DNA of 64,000 nucleotides from Fumia sp045645505 (GTDB lineage Bacteria; Bacillota; Clostridia; Oscillospirales; Ruminococcaceae), in contig JAZRIW010000005.1 in NCBI GenBank assembly GCA_045645505.1, positions 1-64,000 on the forward strand. The letters are read 5' to 3'. Shown here in pieces: positions 24,898-34,020 of this stretch (within the stretch, counting starts at the first letter, position 1; each line of letters begins with the position of its first letter). Made by a program: the position numbers and the translations under genes. The notes under the pieces were generated by a model that made no database searches, was not told the origin of the DNA, and saw only the letters and a list, made by a program, of their open reading frames with translations.

Positions 24898-26514
24898 ATG
24901 ATTAGTGTAAGTGAAGCCATTATAAAATGTTTGGAACAAGAAGGTATTAAAACCATTTTCGGTTATCCGGGTGCTACTATTTGCCCTTTTTATGATGCTT
25001 TAACAAAATCTGATATCAGACATATACTGGTGCGTACTGAACAAAATGCCGGACATGCTGCAAATGGATATGCACGAATGACAGGCAAACCCGCTGTCTG
25101 TGTAGTTACTTCCGGTCCCGGTGCTACTAATCTTATCACAGGAATTTCTACTGCATATATGGACTCTATCCCTCTTGTAGTTATTACAGGTCAGGTTCCA
25201 TCTAAATTATTGGGTAGAGATGTTTTTCAGGAAGTTGACATTACAGGTTCCGTAGAACCTTTCATTAAACACAGTTATCTTGTAAAAAACCCTTCTCAGA
25301 TATGCCGTATAATGAAAGAAGCCTTTTATATTGCAGGCTCCGGTCGCCCCGGCCCTGTACTTATTGATATTCCTTTGGATATTCAGAAAGAACTTGTAAA
25401 CTTTTCTTATCCAAAAGAAATTTCTATCCGTTCTTACAAACCAAGTACAAAAGGTCATGTTGGTCAGATCCGCAGAGCTGTTGATGTTATATCCAAGGCT
25501 AAACGTCCGCTTATCTGTGTAGGTGGCGGCGCTTTCGGTGCAAAAGCTAAAAAAGAGCTTTTTGCTTTCTCTGAAAAAAGTGGGCTTCCCATTGTTCACA
25601 CTATGATGGGTATAAGCGCTATTCCTCCGGAATATGATTTAAATTATGGTATGATAGGAATGCACGGGGTAAAATCTGCAAATCACGCTATTTCCCACGC
25701 CGATGTATTGATTTTAGTCGGAACACGTATCGGTGACCGTTCAGTTCCGAATCCCGATAACATTTCAAAGAAAAAAACTGTTATCCATATAGACATCGAC
25801 CCTGCTGAAATAGGAAAAAATGTCGAAGCTACCATTCCTGTTGTAGGTGACGTCAAACTTATACTGAAACAACTTTGCGACGAAATAGAAAAAACCAATT
25901 GTAAAAACTGGATTGACGAACTTAATGAAGTAAAAGCTTCAACTGAATACGATTTTTCCGAACGTGAAAATTCGGTAAATCCAAAATTATTTATGAATAA
26001 GCTTTCAAAAAAAGTTCCCAAAAAATCAGTTTTGGTTGCTGATGTCGGTCAGAACCAGATTTGGTCTGCAAATGGTTTTGCCTTCCCTGATGGAAGATTT
26101 TTAACTTCCGGCGGTATGGGAACTATGGGATATTCCATTCCCGCCGCTATGGGAGCAAAACTTGCAAAACCGGCAAGAGAAGTTATTGCAATTTGTGGCG
26201 ATGGTTCTTTCCAGATGTCTTCTATGGAACTTGCAACTTTGTGCCAACACGATATACCTGTTAAAATTATAGTTATGTGCAACAAACGTCTCGGAATGGT
26301 AAGAGAGTTGCAACTTAAAAATTATGACAACAACCTTTCAGCAATATTTTTAGATGGAAGTCCGGATTTTGTTAAACTTTCCGATGCTTATGGAATTGAT
26401 TCTATGCGCATAAACAAAAATGATGATATTGATTTGGGAATTAATACCCTTTTAAAGTCAAAAAATTCATTTTTACTGGAAGTAACCGTTGATCCTTTAG
26501 AATCTACATTATAG
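24898..26514 (+). CDS. ilvB: Acetolactate synthase, large (catalytic) subunit
   Basis: A ThDP-dependent enzyme condensing two pyruvates (or pyruvate plus 2-oxobutyrate) in valine, leucine and isoleucine synthesis. The 538 residues cover the three TPP-enzyme domains: N-terminal PYR (GYPGATICPFYDAL, EQNAGHAANGYARMTG), central FAD/transhydrogenase-like (about 190-325), and C-terminal PP with GDGSFQMSSMELATL as the ThDP-Mg motif. AAGGAGG precedes the ATG. It is the first gene of ilvB-ilvN-ilvC; ilvD and ilvA are not in the window. Confidence 0.96.
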   Translation: MISVSEAIIKCLEQEGIKTIFGYPGATICPFYDALTKSDIRHILVRTEQNAGHAANGYARMTGKPAVCVVTSGPGATNLITGISTAYMDSIPLVVITGQVPSKLLGRDVFQEVDITGSVEPFIKHSYLVKNPSQICRIMKEAFYIAGSGRPGPVLIDIPLDIQKELVNFSYPKEISIRSYKPSTKGHVGQIRRAVDVISKAKRPLICVGGGAFGAKAKKELFAFSEKSGLPIVHTMMGISAIPPEYDLNYGMIGMHGVKSANHAISHADVLILVGTRIGDRSVPNPDNISKKKTVIHIDIDPAEIGKNVEATIPVVGDVKLILKQLCDEIEKTNCKNWIDELNEVKASTEYDFSERENSVNPKLFMNKLSKKVPKKSVLVADVGQNQIWSANGFAFPDGRFLTSGGMGTMGYSIPAAMGAKLAKPAREVIAICGDGSFQMSSMELATLCQHDIPVKIIVMCNKRLGMVRELQLKNYDNNLSAIFLDGSPDFVKLSDAYGIDSMRINKNDDIDLGINTLLKSKNSFLLEVTVDPLESTL

Positions 26515-26526
26515 GAGGTACTCAAA

Positions 26527-27021
26527 ATGAAACACACCCTTTCTGTTCTGGTTGAAAACAACCCCGGTGTCCTTTCAAGAGTATCCGGCCTTTTCGCAAG
26601 ACGCGGTTTTAATATCGAAAGTCTTGCAGTTGGCACCACTGCACAACCCGATGTCTCCTGCATCACTATCGTTGTCGATGACAAGGAAAACGTAGTTGAG
26701 CAGATAAACAAACAATTAAATAAACTCATTGATGTAATAAAGCTTAAAGATTTTACCCCCGATGAAATTATAAGCCGAGAACTTATGCTTATCAAGGTAA
26801 ACTCTACAAACCAAACCCGTGGGGAAATAGCAGAACTTGCAAACTTAGCAGGTGCAAAAATTGCTGACATCACAAAAAACTCCATCACCCTGGAAGTTTG
26901 TGACACCACTGACCGCCTGGAAAATCTCTTAGAGTTGTGTCGTCCCTATGGGCTTAAAGAAGTAATTCGCACGGGAACCATTGCCCTTGAAAAAGGCAAT
27001 GAGCAACTGACGATAAATTAA
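26527..27021 (+). CDS. ilvN: Acetolactate synthase, small (regulatory) subunit
   Basis: A 164-residue regulatory subunit with an N-terminal ACT domain (HTLSVLVENNPGVLSRVSGLF, of which residues 2-17 carry the core) and a C-terminal ALS_ss_C domain. It activates IlvB and confers valine feedback inhibition. It starts 12 bases after ilvB with AGGAGG. The length equals that of IlvH-type subunits. Confidence 0.95.
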   Translation: MKHTLSVLVENNPGVLSRVSGLFARRGFNIESLAVGTTAQPDVSCITIVVDDKENVVEQINKQLNKLIDVIKLKDFTPDEIISRELMLIKVNSTNQTRGEIAELANLAGAKIADITKNSITLEVCDTTDRLENLLELCRPYGLKEVIRTGTIALEKGNEQLTIN

Positions 27022-27049
27022 GTTTAATATAATCTTAGGAGGATTTATT

Positions 27050-28069
27050 ATGGCAAAGATTTTTTATGCAAAAGATTGTAACTTGGATTTACTCAAAGGT
27101 AAAACTGTTGCAATTATCGGTTACGGAAGTCAGGGACATGCTCACGCATTGAACTTACACGAAAGTGGAGTTAACGTAATCATCGGTCTTTATGAAGGCT
27201 CTAAATCATGGAAAAAAGCTGAAGCTCAGGGAATGACAGTTTACACTGCTGCAGAAGCTGCAAAAAAAGCAGATATTATTATGATTCTCATTAACGATGA
27301 AAAACAGGCTAAGCTTTACAAAGAAGACATCGAACCTAACCTCGAAGCAGGTAATATGCTTATGTTTGCTCATGGTTTCAACATTCACTATGGTCTTATC
27401 AATGCGCCAAAAGATGTTGACGTTACAATGATCGCTCCCAAAGGCCCCGGTCATACAGTAAGAAGCGAATATCAAGAAGGTAAAGGTGTTCCCTGTCTTA
27501 TCGCTGTTCATCAGGACGCAACAGGTAAAGCTCAGGATATGGCTCTCGCTTATGCTGCAGGTATCGGTGGCGCAAGAGCAGGCGTTTTGGAAACCACATT
27601 CCGCACAGAAACTGAAACTGACCTCTTCGGTGAACAAGCTGTTCTCTGTGGTGGTGTAGTTGCTTTGATGCAGGCTGGTTTTGAAACCTTGACTGAAGCA
27701 GGATATGACCCCAGAAACGCTTATTTTGAATGTATCCATGAAATGAAACTTATCGTTGACCTTATTTATCAGTCCGGTTTTGCAGGAATGCGTTATTCTA
27801 TTTCCAATACCGCTGAATATGGTGACTATATCACAGGTCCTAAAATTATCACAGAAGAAACAAAGAAAGCTATGAAGAAAGTTCTCTCTGACATTCAGGA
27901 CGGAAGCTTTGCAAAAGACTTCCTTCTCGATATGTCTGAAGCAAGTGGTCAGGCTCACTTTAAGATGCTCAGAAAACTCGGTACAGAACATCCCGCTGAA
28001 AAAGTCGGCGAAGAAATCAGAAAACTTTACAGCTGGAACGACGAAAGCGGCAAACTTATCAATAACTAA
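27050..28069 (+). CDS. ilvC: Ketol-acid reductoisomerase
   Basis: It isomerises and reduces acetolactate to 2,3-dihydroxyisovalerate. The class I enzyme has 339 residues, with an N-terminal Rossmann domain (IGYGSQGHAHALNL, residues 23-36) and the KARI C-domain with the Mg ligands in ETDLFGEQAVLCGG and the ECIHEMKLIVDL helix. GLYEGSKSWKKAEAQG after beta-2 is the cofactor-specificity loop. Last gene of the operon, with a strong terminator 14 bases downstream. Confidence 0.97.
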   Translation: MAKIFYAKDCNLDLLKGKTVAIIGYGSQGHAHALNLHESGVNVIIGLYEGSKSWKKAEAQGMTVYTAAEAAKKADIIMILINDEKQAKLYKEDIEPNLEAGNMLMFAHGFNIHYGLINAPKDVDVTMIAPKGPGHTVRSEYQEGKGVPCLIAVHQDATGKAQDMALAYAAGIGGARAGVLETTFRTETETDLFGEQAVLCGGVVALMQAGFETLTEAGYDPRNAYFECIHEMKLIVDLIYQSGFAGMRYSISNTAEYGDYITGPKIITEETKKAMKKVLSDIQDGSFAKDFLLDMSEASGQAHFKMLRKLGTEHPAEKVGEEIRKLYSWNDESGKLINN

Positions 28070-28081
28070 AACTTTAAAAGC

Positions 28082-28117
28082 AATAACCGTCGATGTAATT
28101 ATACATCGACGGTTATT
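28082..28117. terminator. Terminator between ilvC and the QueG-like gene
   Basis: TAACCGTCGATGTA (28084-28097) pairs with TACATCGACGGTTA (28102-28115) around ATTA and is followed by ATTTTTT. It can serve both converging units. Confidence 0.93.
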
Positions 28118-28127
28118 TTTTAATTTT

Positions 28128-28925
28128 CTATATTTTATTTATTATCCCATAATTTCTCAAAAGAGGTTTTTCACCTCGGAAAGAATAGGCTTTGTCCTTT
28201 ATTTTTTCTTTGCTGAGGTCGGAAAGCTCAAGAAAAGCTTTATTATCAGCATAAAACTCCTTTATTGGAGTTTTTTTATTTGTCTGCATAGGGCAAACTT
28301 CCTGACAAATATCACAACCCCATAAAAGTCCTCCCTTTTTCACAAGGGAAATTTCTTCTTCTGTAAGTTCACCTTTTTTCTGTGTTATCTCAGAAAGGCA
28401 ACGGGATTTCTCTACACCATTTTCAGAAATACACCCTGACGGACACGCTTTTTTACAAGCATCACAACCTATACATTTTTCTTCCTTTACTTCTTCAAAG
28501 CAAAGCCCCATATCGGTAACTATCGTCCCTAAAAAAATATAAGATCCATATTTTTTGTTTATAAGCAAAGAATTTTTACCCAAAACACCTATCCCTGCCT
28601 TAACCCCTGCATTTACCTCTCTTATAGGGGAATTATCTGTAAAATGACAGAATTTAAAAGGAAAATTTTCAGAAAGCTTTTTTGAAATTTCCTCTAAAAT
28701 ATCCCCTACCACCTTATGGTAATCAGGAACCAGTGCATATCGTGAAATGTTTCTTTTCTCTGATTCACCCAAATAATAAGGAATAGCACAAACGATAACT
28801 GCCTTTGTATTTTCGGGAATCAACTCTTTTTTACGACAGTCTATAAGTGGTAAACAATCCTTAAAACTGACTACTCCTACTTCTGTGATCCCCTTTTCTT
28901 CAAAGAATCCACGTATCCTTTTCAT
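28128..28925 (-). CDS. queG: Epoxyqueuosine reductase-like double 4Fe-4S protein, short form
   Basis: The start is ATG 28925 (MKRIRGFFEEKG) behind AGAGGG; its ATGA overlaps the NUDIX stop, implying coupling. The 265-residue protein has the DUF1730 N-terminal domain and two ferredoxin clusters: CIGCDACKKACPSGC and CDICQEVCPM. QueG reduces epoxyqueuosine to queuosine in tRNA using cobalamin. This version lacks the C-terminal HEAT repeats of the longer E. coli enzyme. Related short proteins may have other substrates, so the gene name is likely but not certain. Confidence 0.75.
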   Translation of the reverse strand: MKRIRGFFEEKGITEVGVVSFKDCLPLIDCRKKELIPENTKAVIVCAIPYYLGESEKRNISRYALVPDYHKVVGDILEEISKKLSENFPFKFCHFTDNSPIREVNAGVKAGIGVLGKNSLLINKKYGSYIFLGTIVTDMGLCFEEVKEEKCIGCDACKKACPSGCISENGVEKSRCLSEITQKKGELTEEEISLVKKGGLLWGCDICQEVCPMQTNKKTPIKEFYADNKAFLELSDLSKEKIKDKAYSFRGEKPLLRNYGIINKI

Positions 28926-29476
28926 ATATTTCCCTCTTTTAGCATTGTGTCCACTTTTAAAAATGCAGCTATTGTTTTTGCATCGCAAATTTTTCCGTCC
29001 AAAATATCCTTTTTTAAATTATCATAAGGCATTTTCACCACATTTAAAAATTCATCTTCATCTAATTTTCTTTCCTCAAAACGGACATTCAAAGCTAAAA
29101 ACATATAAATAATTTCATCATCATAAGCGATTGTAGGATAAAGTTCACCGATAAAAATAAGTTTCTCAGGTACCGCTCCGGTTTCTTCCTTAAGCTCACG
29201 CAAAGCACAATCAAAAGGCTTTTCTCCTACATCTAATTTACCCGCCGGAATTTCCGTAAATACCCTTTTAAAAGGATACCTGAACTGCCTTTCAACAATA
29301 ACTTCATTTTCAGGAGTTATCGCCACAACACAAGCTGCCCCTCTATGACGAATAACCTCTCTTACAGCTTGCTTTTTATTGGAAAGCTCTACAACATCTT
29401 TATAAAGTGTTATTATATTTCCGTCAAAAATAAGCTCAGACGATACCTTTTTCTCTATCATTTTATCTTCATTCAT
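28922..29476 (-). CDS. NUDIX hydrolase, ADP-ribose pyrophosphatase type
   Basis: A 184-residue protein with a full Nudix box, G-x5-E-x7-R-E-L-x-E-E-T-G, at GKLDVGEKPFDCALRELKEE and following TGA. The neighbouring PAGKLDVGE and the N-terminal IRHRGAACVVAI pattern resemble the ADP-ribose pyrophosphatases (NudF type), which hydrolyse ADP-ribose to AMP and ribose-5-phosphate. AAGGGG precedes ATG 29476. Co-transcribed and translationally coupled to the QueG-like gene. Confidence 0.88.
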   Translation of the reverse strand: MNEDKMIEKKVSSELIFDGNIITLYKDVVELSNKKQAVREVIRHRGAACVVAITPENEVIVERQFRYPFKRVFTEIPAGKLDVGEKPFDCALRELKEETGAVPEKLIFIGELYPTIAYDDEIIYMFLALNVRFEERKLDEDEFLNVVKMPYDNLKKDILDGKICDAKTIAAFLKVDTMLKEGNI

Positions 29477-29543
29477 TTTCTTAACCCCTTTTTATCTATT
29501 GGCATATAATGTGATGATTAACTTATAAAGGTGATGATGATTT

Positions 29544-30086
29544 ATGCCGACAGAATATAATTTAGTTGAAATTCCTTATTATCGTGACCAGGCGGTCGCC
29601 TATGCCGACTATTGGGCTTACAGAAGAAATCCCAACTACTACTCATTTGATCAAATAGGTGGCGACTGCACAAATTTTGTTTCCCAGGCAATATATGCCG
29701 CCAATGGTATCATGAACTTCACTCCAACCTATGGGTGGTATTACTTAAATATCAACGACAGAGCGCCTGCCTGGACAGGAGTAAATTTTCTCTATAACTT
29801 TTTAACCACAAACAAAGGTCCCGGCCCTTTTGGAAGAGAGGTCCCTCTTGAAGAAGTTGAAATCGGTGATATAATTCAATTTGATTTGAATAATGAAGAT
29901 TTCGGGCATACCACCATTATAACTTCGATACGCAATGATAAAAATCCTGATGATATACGAATTGCCGCTCATGATATGAACGCAAATTGTCGTCCGGTAT
30001 CAACCTACAATTATTTCAGGCTTCGTGCTATTCATATTGATGGAGTAAGATTTTTTCACCGCAATCAAAATGATATGCGTCTTTAG
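29544..30086 (+). CDS. Amidase-fold (Amidase_6-like) protein without signal peptide
   Basis: A 180-residue protein with the signature GGDCTNFVSQAIYAANG (Cys near residue 44 as nucleophile) and a later GHTTIITSI with the His, the Cys-His arrangement of NlpC/P60-like putative amidases (PF12671 type). Other family members are often exported cell-wall or spore proteins, yet no signal peptide or anchor is visible here. AAGGTGATG precedes the ATG. It stands alone between a divergent NUDIX gene and a strong terminator. I infer a peptidoglycan or peptide amidase; the substrate is unknown. Confidence 0.78.
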   Translation: MPTEYNLVEIPYYRDQAVAYADYWAYRRNPNYYSFDQIGGDCTNFVSQAIYAANGIMNFTPTYGWYYLNINDRAPAWTGVNFLYNFLTTNKGPGPFGREVPLEEVEIGDIIQFDLNNEDFGHTTIITSIRNDKNPDDIRIAAHDMNANCRPVSTYNYFRLRAIHIDGVRFFHRNQNDMRL

Positions 30087-30088
30087 GG

Positions 30089-30120
30089 AAAAAGGGGTTC
30101 AGTAAACTGAACCCCTTTTT
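30089..30120. terminator. Bidirectional terminator between amidase gene and ftsH
   Basis: AAAAAGGGGTTCAG (30089-30102) pairs with CTGAACCCCTTTTT (30107-30120), with a TAAA loop. It serves both converging genes. Confidence 0.95.
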
Positions 30121-30121
30121 A

Positions 30122-32035
30122 TTAATTTTCTTCTTGGGAATTTTCTGTTTCTTCTATAGGAGCTTCTGTTTCTTCTTTTAAATCTTTATCTTCCAAAAGC
30201 TCACCTTTCATAAGCTTATCAAATGTAATAGCGTCAATTTTTTCTTTTTCTATAAGATATTTCGCTACCTCATGAAGTTTTTCCATATGAAGTTTCAAAA
30301 CATCTTCTGCTTTTTGATATCCGGTTTCAATAATTTCTCTTATTTCGCTGTCAATTTCTGCAGCAACATTTTCAGAATAATTCCTGCTTTGATTCAAATC
30401 TCTTCCTAAAAAGACTTCATTTTCATCCTGACCATAAACAATCGGGCCTAATTTTTCACTGAATCCATAACGAGTAACCATACTTCTTGCAATTTTAGTT
30501 GCACGTTCAATATCATTGGAAGCACCAGTAGAAATATCATCTAACACCAATTTTTCCGCTACGCGACCTGCAAGTAATACAACTATCTCTTCTTTCATCT
30601 CATTACGTCTGCGATAACTCTTATCATGCTCAGGAAGAGATAAAGTGTATCCTCCCGCCATACCACGGGGAATAATGGAAACTTCGTGAACAGGATCTTG
30701 TGTTTCACTGTAATAGGTGGTTATTGCATGACCTGCTTCATGATAAGCAGTAAGCTGTTTTTCTTTTTCAGTAACTACTTTTGAGCGTTTTTCAGGGCCT
30801 GCAACAACTTTTATTGTAGCCTCTTCAATATCTTTTTCGGTGATAGCCTTCTTACCTTTTCTCGCCGCTAGCAAAGCTGCCTCATTCATAAGATTTTCAA
30901 GATCGGCACCGGTAAAACCTGCTGTAGTTTTTGCAATAACCGAAAGGTCAACATCAAAACCTAAAGGCTTATTTCTTGAATGAACCTTTAGGATCTCTTC
31001 TCTTCCTTTAACATCCGGATAATTTACCACAATCTGTCTGTCGAAACGTCCCGGACGCAGTAACGCAGGGTCTAATATATCACGACGGTTAGTTGCAGCG
31101 ATAACTATTATTCCTTCATTTGCACCGAAACCATCCATTTCAACAAGCAACTGATTTAAAGTCTGTTCTCTTTCGTCATGTCCACCGCCTAAACCGGCTC
31201 CACGATGACGTCCAACAGCATCAATTTCATCAATAAAAATAATAGATGGAGCATTTTTCTTTGCCTGCTCAAATAAATCTCTTACTCTTGATGCACCGAC
31301 ACCAACAAACATCTCAACAAAATCAGAACCTGAAATAGAGAAAAACGGAACGCCTGCTTCTCCCGCTACAGCTCTTGCAAGTAACGTTTTACCTGTACCG
31401 GGAGGGCCCATAAGCAAAACTCCCTTAGGTATTCTTGCTCCCAATTCATTAAACTTTTTGGGATATTTCAAAAACTCTACAATTTCTGCAAGTTCTTCTT
31501 TCTCTTCATCAGCACCTGCCACTTCAGCAAAGGTAGTCTTTTTGCCTAAATGAACAGGATTTTTCATGTTAGCCTTGCCAAACTGTGACATTTTTCCGCC
31601 GCCACTTGCCTGCTTAAACATAAAAAACCAAAGTAATGCCATACCCGCAAAAAGTGCGATATATGGAACTATACTCCAGATCCAGCTGTTATCAGCAGCG
31701 CGTTGCCAATCATATTCCATTTTGTTATCAGGATTATTTTTATTATATTCATCTATATAAGGCTCAATTTTCTGAACAAAAAATGATGGGCTGGGTACAA
31801 GATAAACTATATTTTCCTCTTTGTCATTTTCTTTTATTGTCATAGAAAGTTCGCCGTTACCGACATCCAGATCATATTTTGTTACCTTTTGATCCTCGAA
31901 AAAATAAATGATTTCAGAATATGTGTATTGTTTTTGTTTTGGCAACATCAATCTCATAACATACGAAGATCCAATCAACAAAACGGCAATAAGCAAAACA
32001 GTTAAAAAGATTGAACCGCCTCTTTTTTTCTGCAA
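30122..32035 (-). CDS. ftsH: ATP-dependent zinc metalloprotease FtsH
   Basis: A membrane-anchored hexameric AAA+ protease that degrades misfolded membrane and regulatory proteins. Two transmembrane helices flank an extracytoplasmic domain (helices near residues 10-28 and 120-138), then AAA+ with GPPGTGKT, IIFIDEIDAVGR and the SRH (AATNRRDILDPALLRPGRFD), then the M41 domain with HEAGH. I start it at TTG 32035, eight bases after AAGGAG; the GTG nine bases upstream is too close to that site. This gives 637 residues. Last gene of the rnj-to-ftsH series, downstream of tilS-hpt as in many Bacillota. The acidic tail is normal. Confidence 0.96.
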   Translation of the reverse strand: MQKKRGGSIFLTVLLIAVLLIGSSYVMRLMLPKQKQYTYSEIIYFFEDQKVTKYDLDVGNGELSMTIKENDKEENIVYLVPSPSFFVQKIEPYIDEYNKNNPDNKMEYDWQRAADNSWIWSIVPYIALFAGMALLWFFMFKQASGGGKMSQFGKANMKNPVHLGKKTTFAEVAGADEEKEELAEIVEFLKYPKKFNELGARIPKGVLLMGPPGTGKTLLARAVAGEAGVPFFSISGSDFVEMFVGVGASRVRDLFEQAKKNAPSIIFIDEIDAVGRHRGAGLGGGHDEREQTLNQLLVEMDGFGANEGIIVIAATNRRDILDPALLRPGRFDRQIVVNYPDVKGREEILKVHSRNKPLGFDVDLSVIAKTTAGFTGADLENLMNEAALLAARKGKKAITEKDIEEATIKVVAGPEKRSKVVTEKEKQLTAYHEAGHAITTYYSETQDPVHEVSIIPRGMAGGYTLSLPEHDKSYRRRNEMKEEIVVLLAGRVAEKLVLDDISTGASNDIERATKIARSMVTRYGFSEKLGPIVYGQDENEVFLGRDLNQSRNYSENVAAEIDSEIREIIETGYQKAEDVLKLHMEKLHEVAKYLIEKEKIDAITFDKLMKGELLEDKDLKEETEAPIEETENSQEEN

Positions 32036-32067
32036 TCTTAACACTCCTTCAAATATAATTTTAGTAA

Positions 32068-32607
32068 TTATTTATTGTAAACATCGGGTTTTAATATACC
32101 TATATAAGGTAAATTACGGAATTTCTCATCATAATCAAGGCCATAACCGACAACAAACTCATCAGGAACACTAAAACAACAATAATCCGCAGTTAAAGGT
32201 GCCTTCCTGCGTTCAGGTTTATCAAGCAAAGTGGCAATTTTAATAGAAGCTGTGCCACGATCAGCAAGCATTTTTGTAATATAGTGAAGAGTTTTTCCAC
32301 TATCTAAAATATCCTCAACAAGCAAAAGGTCCAATCCATTTAAATCAATATCCAAGTCCTTGATAATTTTTACAACACCACTGGTTTTTGTACCTGAGCC
32401 ATAACTTGATACGCACATAAAATCAATCTGACAAGGGATATTGATTGAACGCATTAAATCTGCCATAAAAACCACTGAGCCCTTTAATACACTCACTAAA
32501 AGTAATTTTTTACCCTTATAATCTTTTGAAATTTCAGCACCCAATTCCTGTACTTTTTTTGCAATTTCCTCTTTTGATATTAAAACCTTTTCTATACACC
32601 TTTCCAC
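32068..32607 (-). CDS. hpt: Hypoxanthine phosphoribosyltransferase
   Basis: Purine-salvage enzyme (179 residues) making IMP/GMP from hypoxanthine/guanine and PRPP. The PRPP motif LLLVEDILDSGKTL and the FVVGYGLDYDEKFRNLPYIG base-binding region are intact. The start is GTG 32607, seven bases after AAAGGAG. It lies between tilS and ftsH, the conserved tilS-hpt-ftsH block. Confidence 0.96.
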   Translation of the reverse strand: MERCIEKVLISKEEIAKKVQELGAEISKDYKGKKLLLVSVLKGSVVFMADLMRSINIPCQIDFMCVSSYGSGTKTSGVVKIIKDLDIDLNGLDLLLVEDILDSGKTLHYITKMLADRGTASIKIATLLDKPERRKAPLTADYCCFSVPDEFVVGYGLDYDEKFRNLPYIGILKPDVYNK

Positions 32608-32634
32608 GTCTATGCTCCTTTTGTCAATACTTTA

Positions 32635-34020
32635 TCATTCATCTTTTAAAATTAAAAGTACTTTTCTTGTTTTTTCTGTAATTGCATTTCTTTCCCCTAC
32701 ACCGATACTTTCAATAGCCATAATATCCTGATTATCACAAACCACCAATATTTTATGACGATCAATAAGGTTAATTTTTTTCTCATTAAAAAGCTTTTTC
32801 AGACTTTTTGTCCCATTTCTGCGATAAACTTTAATTTTATCGCCTTCTTTTTTCTGTCTGAAACTAAGCTTACCAATTATTGTATCATAATCTAAGGCAA
32901 AAATTAATAAATTTTTATAAACTTTTTTAAAATCTATATCTTCTTTTTTATCTAAAACTAAAATTTTAAGCTTTCTTTCTTTTTTCAAAATTTTATCTTT
33001 AAATTTTTCAAAATATTCAACTTCAAATTTTAAATTATCCTCTATATCTATTTCCTTTTCAAAAAAAGGTATTTTTGGCAATTCACTTTCTATAAATAAT
33101 TTTTCCCCATCAGCCGAAAGATAAAACTCATCATTCATCTGCTGACGACCTTTTTTATTTTTTAAAAGTGAAGAAATTCTTTCAACATTCTGAAAATCTA
33201 ATGGAAAATCATAATACTCTAACAATTTTGCCGCTATTCTTGAATAAAAAATATCAGCTTTTCCTTCCAGAGGATTTAACAGGAATTTTTCATCTGATTT
33301 CATCTTTTCAAAAATGTCAGAAGAAATCGTTTCCAGGTACTCTTCTTCCTTTTGCAAAATATTTTTCATCCGCATAAAAGACTGATCTGCAGATGGATTG
33401 ATTTCATAAAATTTTGGTATTATCTCCATGCGGATTTTATTTCTCAGATAATCAGTAGAAAAATTCGTACTGTCGTTTACATATTCTAAACCTTTTCTGT
33501 AACAGTAATCCTCCACATCTTCCCTTGAGCAATCAATAATAGGACGCACAATATTTCCTCTTTTTTGCGGAATTCCGCAAAGTCCTTTTAAAGCTGTACC
33601 TCTTATCATATGAAAAACTACCGTTTCAAGATTATCAGAAAGAGTATGTGCTGTGGCAATTATTCCATTTTCTCCTGCTTCTTCACTAAAAAATTTATAT
33701 CTTTCTTCACGACCGCAAGTCTCTTCAGAAAGTCCATTTTCTGTTGCCAAAGAAGCTATATCCAATCTTTTTACTTTTAAAGGAATGCTATATTTTTTGC
33801 AAAAATCTCTTACAAAAATTTCATCACGAACACTTTCTTCTCCACGAAGACAATGATTTAAATGAAATGCATTCAAATCAATTTCAAGTTCTTTTTTAAG
33901 TTCAACAAGACGATAAAGCAGGGAAACTGAGTCAGCTCCTCCGGAAAAACCAACAATTACCCTTTTTCCCTGCAAATTATCTGTTAAAAACTTTTCTTCA
34001 AAACTTTTTTTACTGTTCAT
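32635..34020 (-). CDS. tilS: tRNA(Ile)-lysidine synthase
   Basis: It makes lysidine at C34 of tRNA-Ile2(CAU) so that it reads AUA. The N-terminal PP-loop ATPase has GFSGGADSVSLL, followed by family motifs HLNHCLRGEES and ATAHTLSDNLET; the C-terminal TilS domain contains FRQKKEGDKIKVYRRNGTKSL. I start it at ATG 34020 (MNSKKSFEEKF, GGAG upstream), overlapping the dnaB stop by 11 bases, giving 461 residues. The tRNA-Met(CAT) at 44 kb is of elongator type and is not its substrate. Confidence 0.95.
   Translation of the reverse strand: MNSKKSFEEKFLTDNLQGKRVIVGFSGGADSVSLLYRLVELKKELEIDLNAFHLNHCLRGEESVRDEIFVRDFCKKYSIPLKVKRLDIASLATENGLSEETCGREERYKFFSEEAGENGIIATAHTLSDNLETVVFHMIRGTALKGLCGIPQKRGNIVRPIIDCSREDVEDYCYRKGLEYVNDSTNFSTDYLRNKIRMEIIPKFYEINPSADQSFMRMKNILQKEEEYLETISSDIFEKMKSDEKFLLNPLEGKADIFYSRIAAKLLEYYDFPLDFQNVERISSLLKNKKGRQQMNDEFYLSADGEKLFIESELPKIPFFEKEIDIEDNLKFEVEYFEKFKDKILKKERKLKILVLDKKEDIDFKKVYKNLLIFALDYDTIIGKLSFRQKKEGDKIKVYRRNGTKSLKKLFNEKKINLIDRHKILVVCDNQDIMAIESIGVGERNAITEKTRKVLLILKDE

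Noticed and set aside
27206..27991. 261-codon open frame opposite ilvC
   Set aside because: It is antisense to a fully conserved enzyme gene, without its own start signals.
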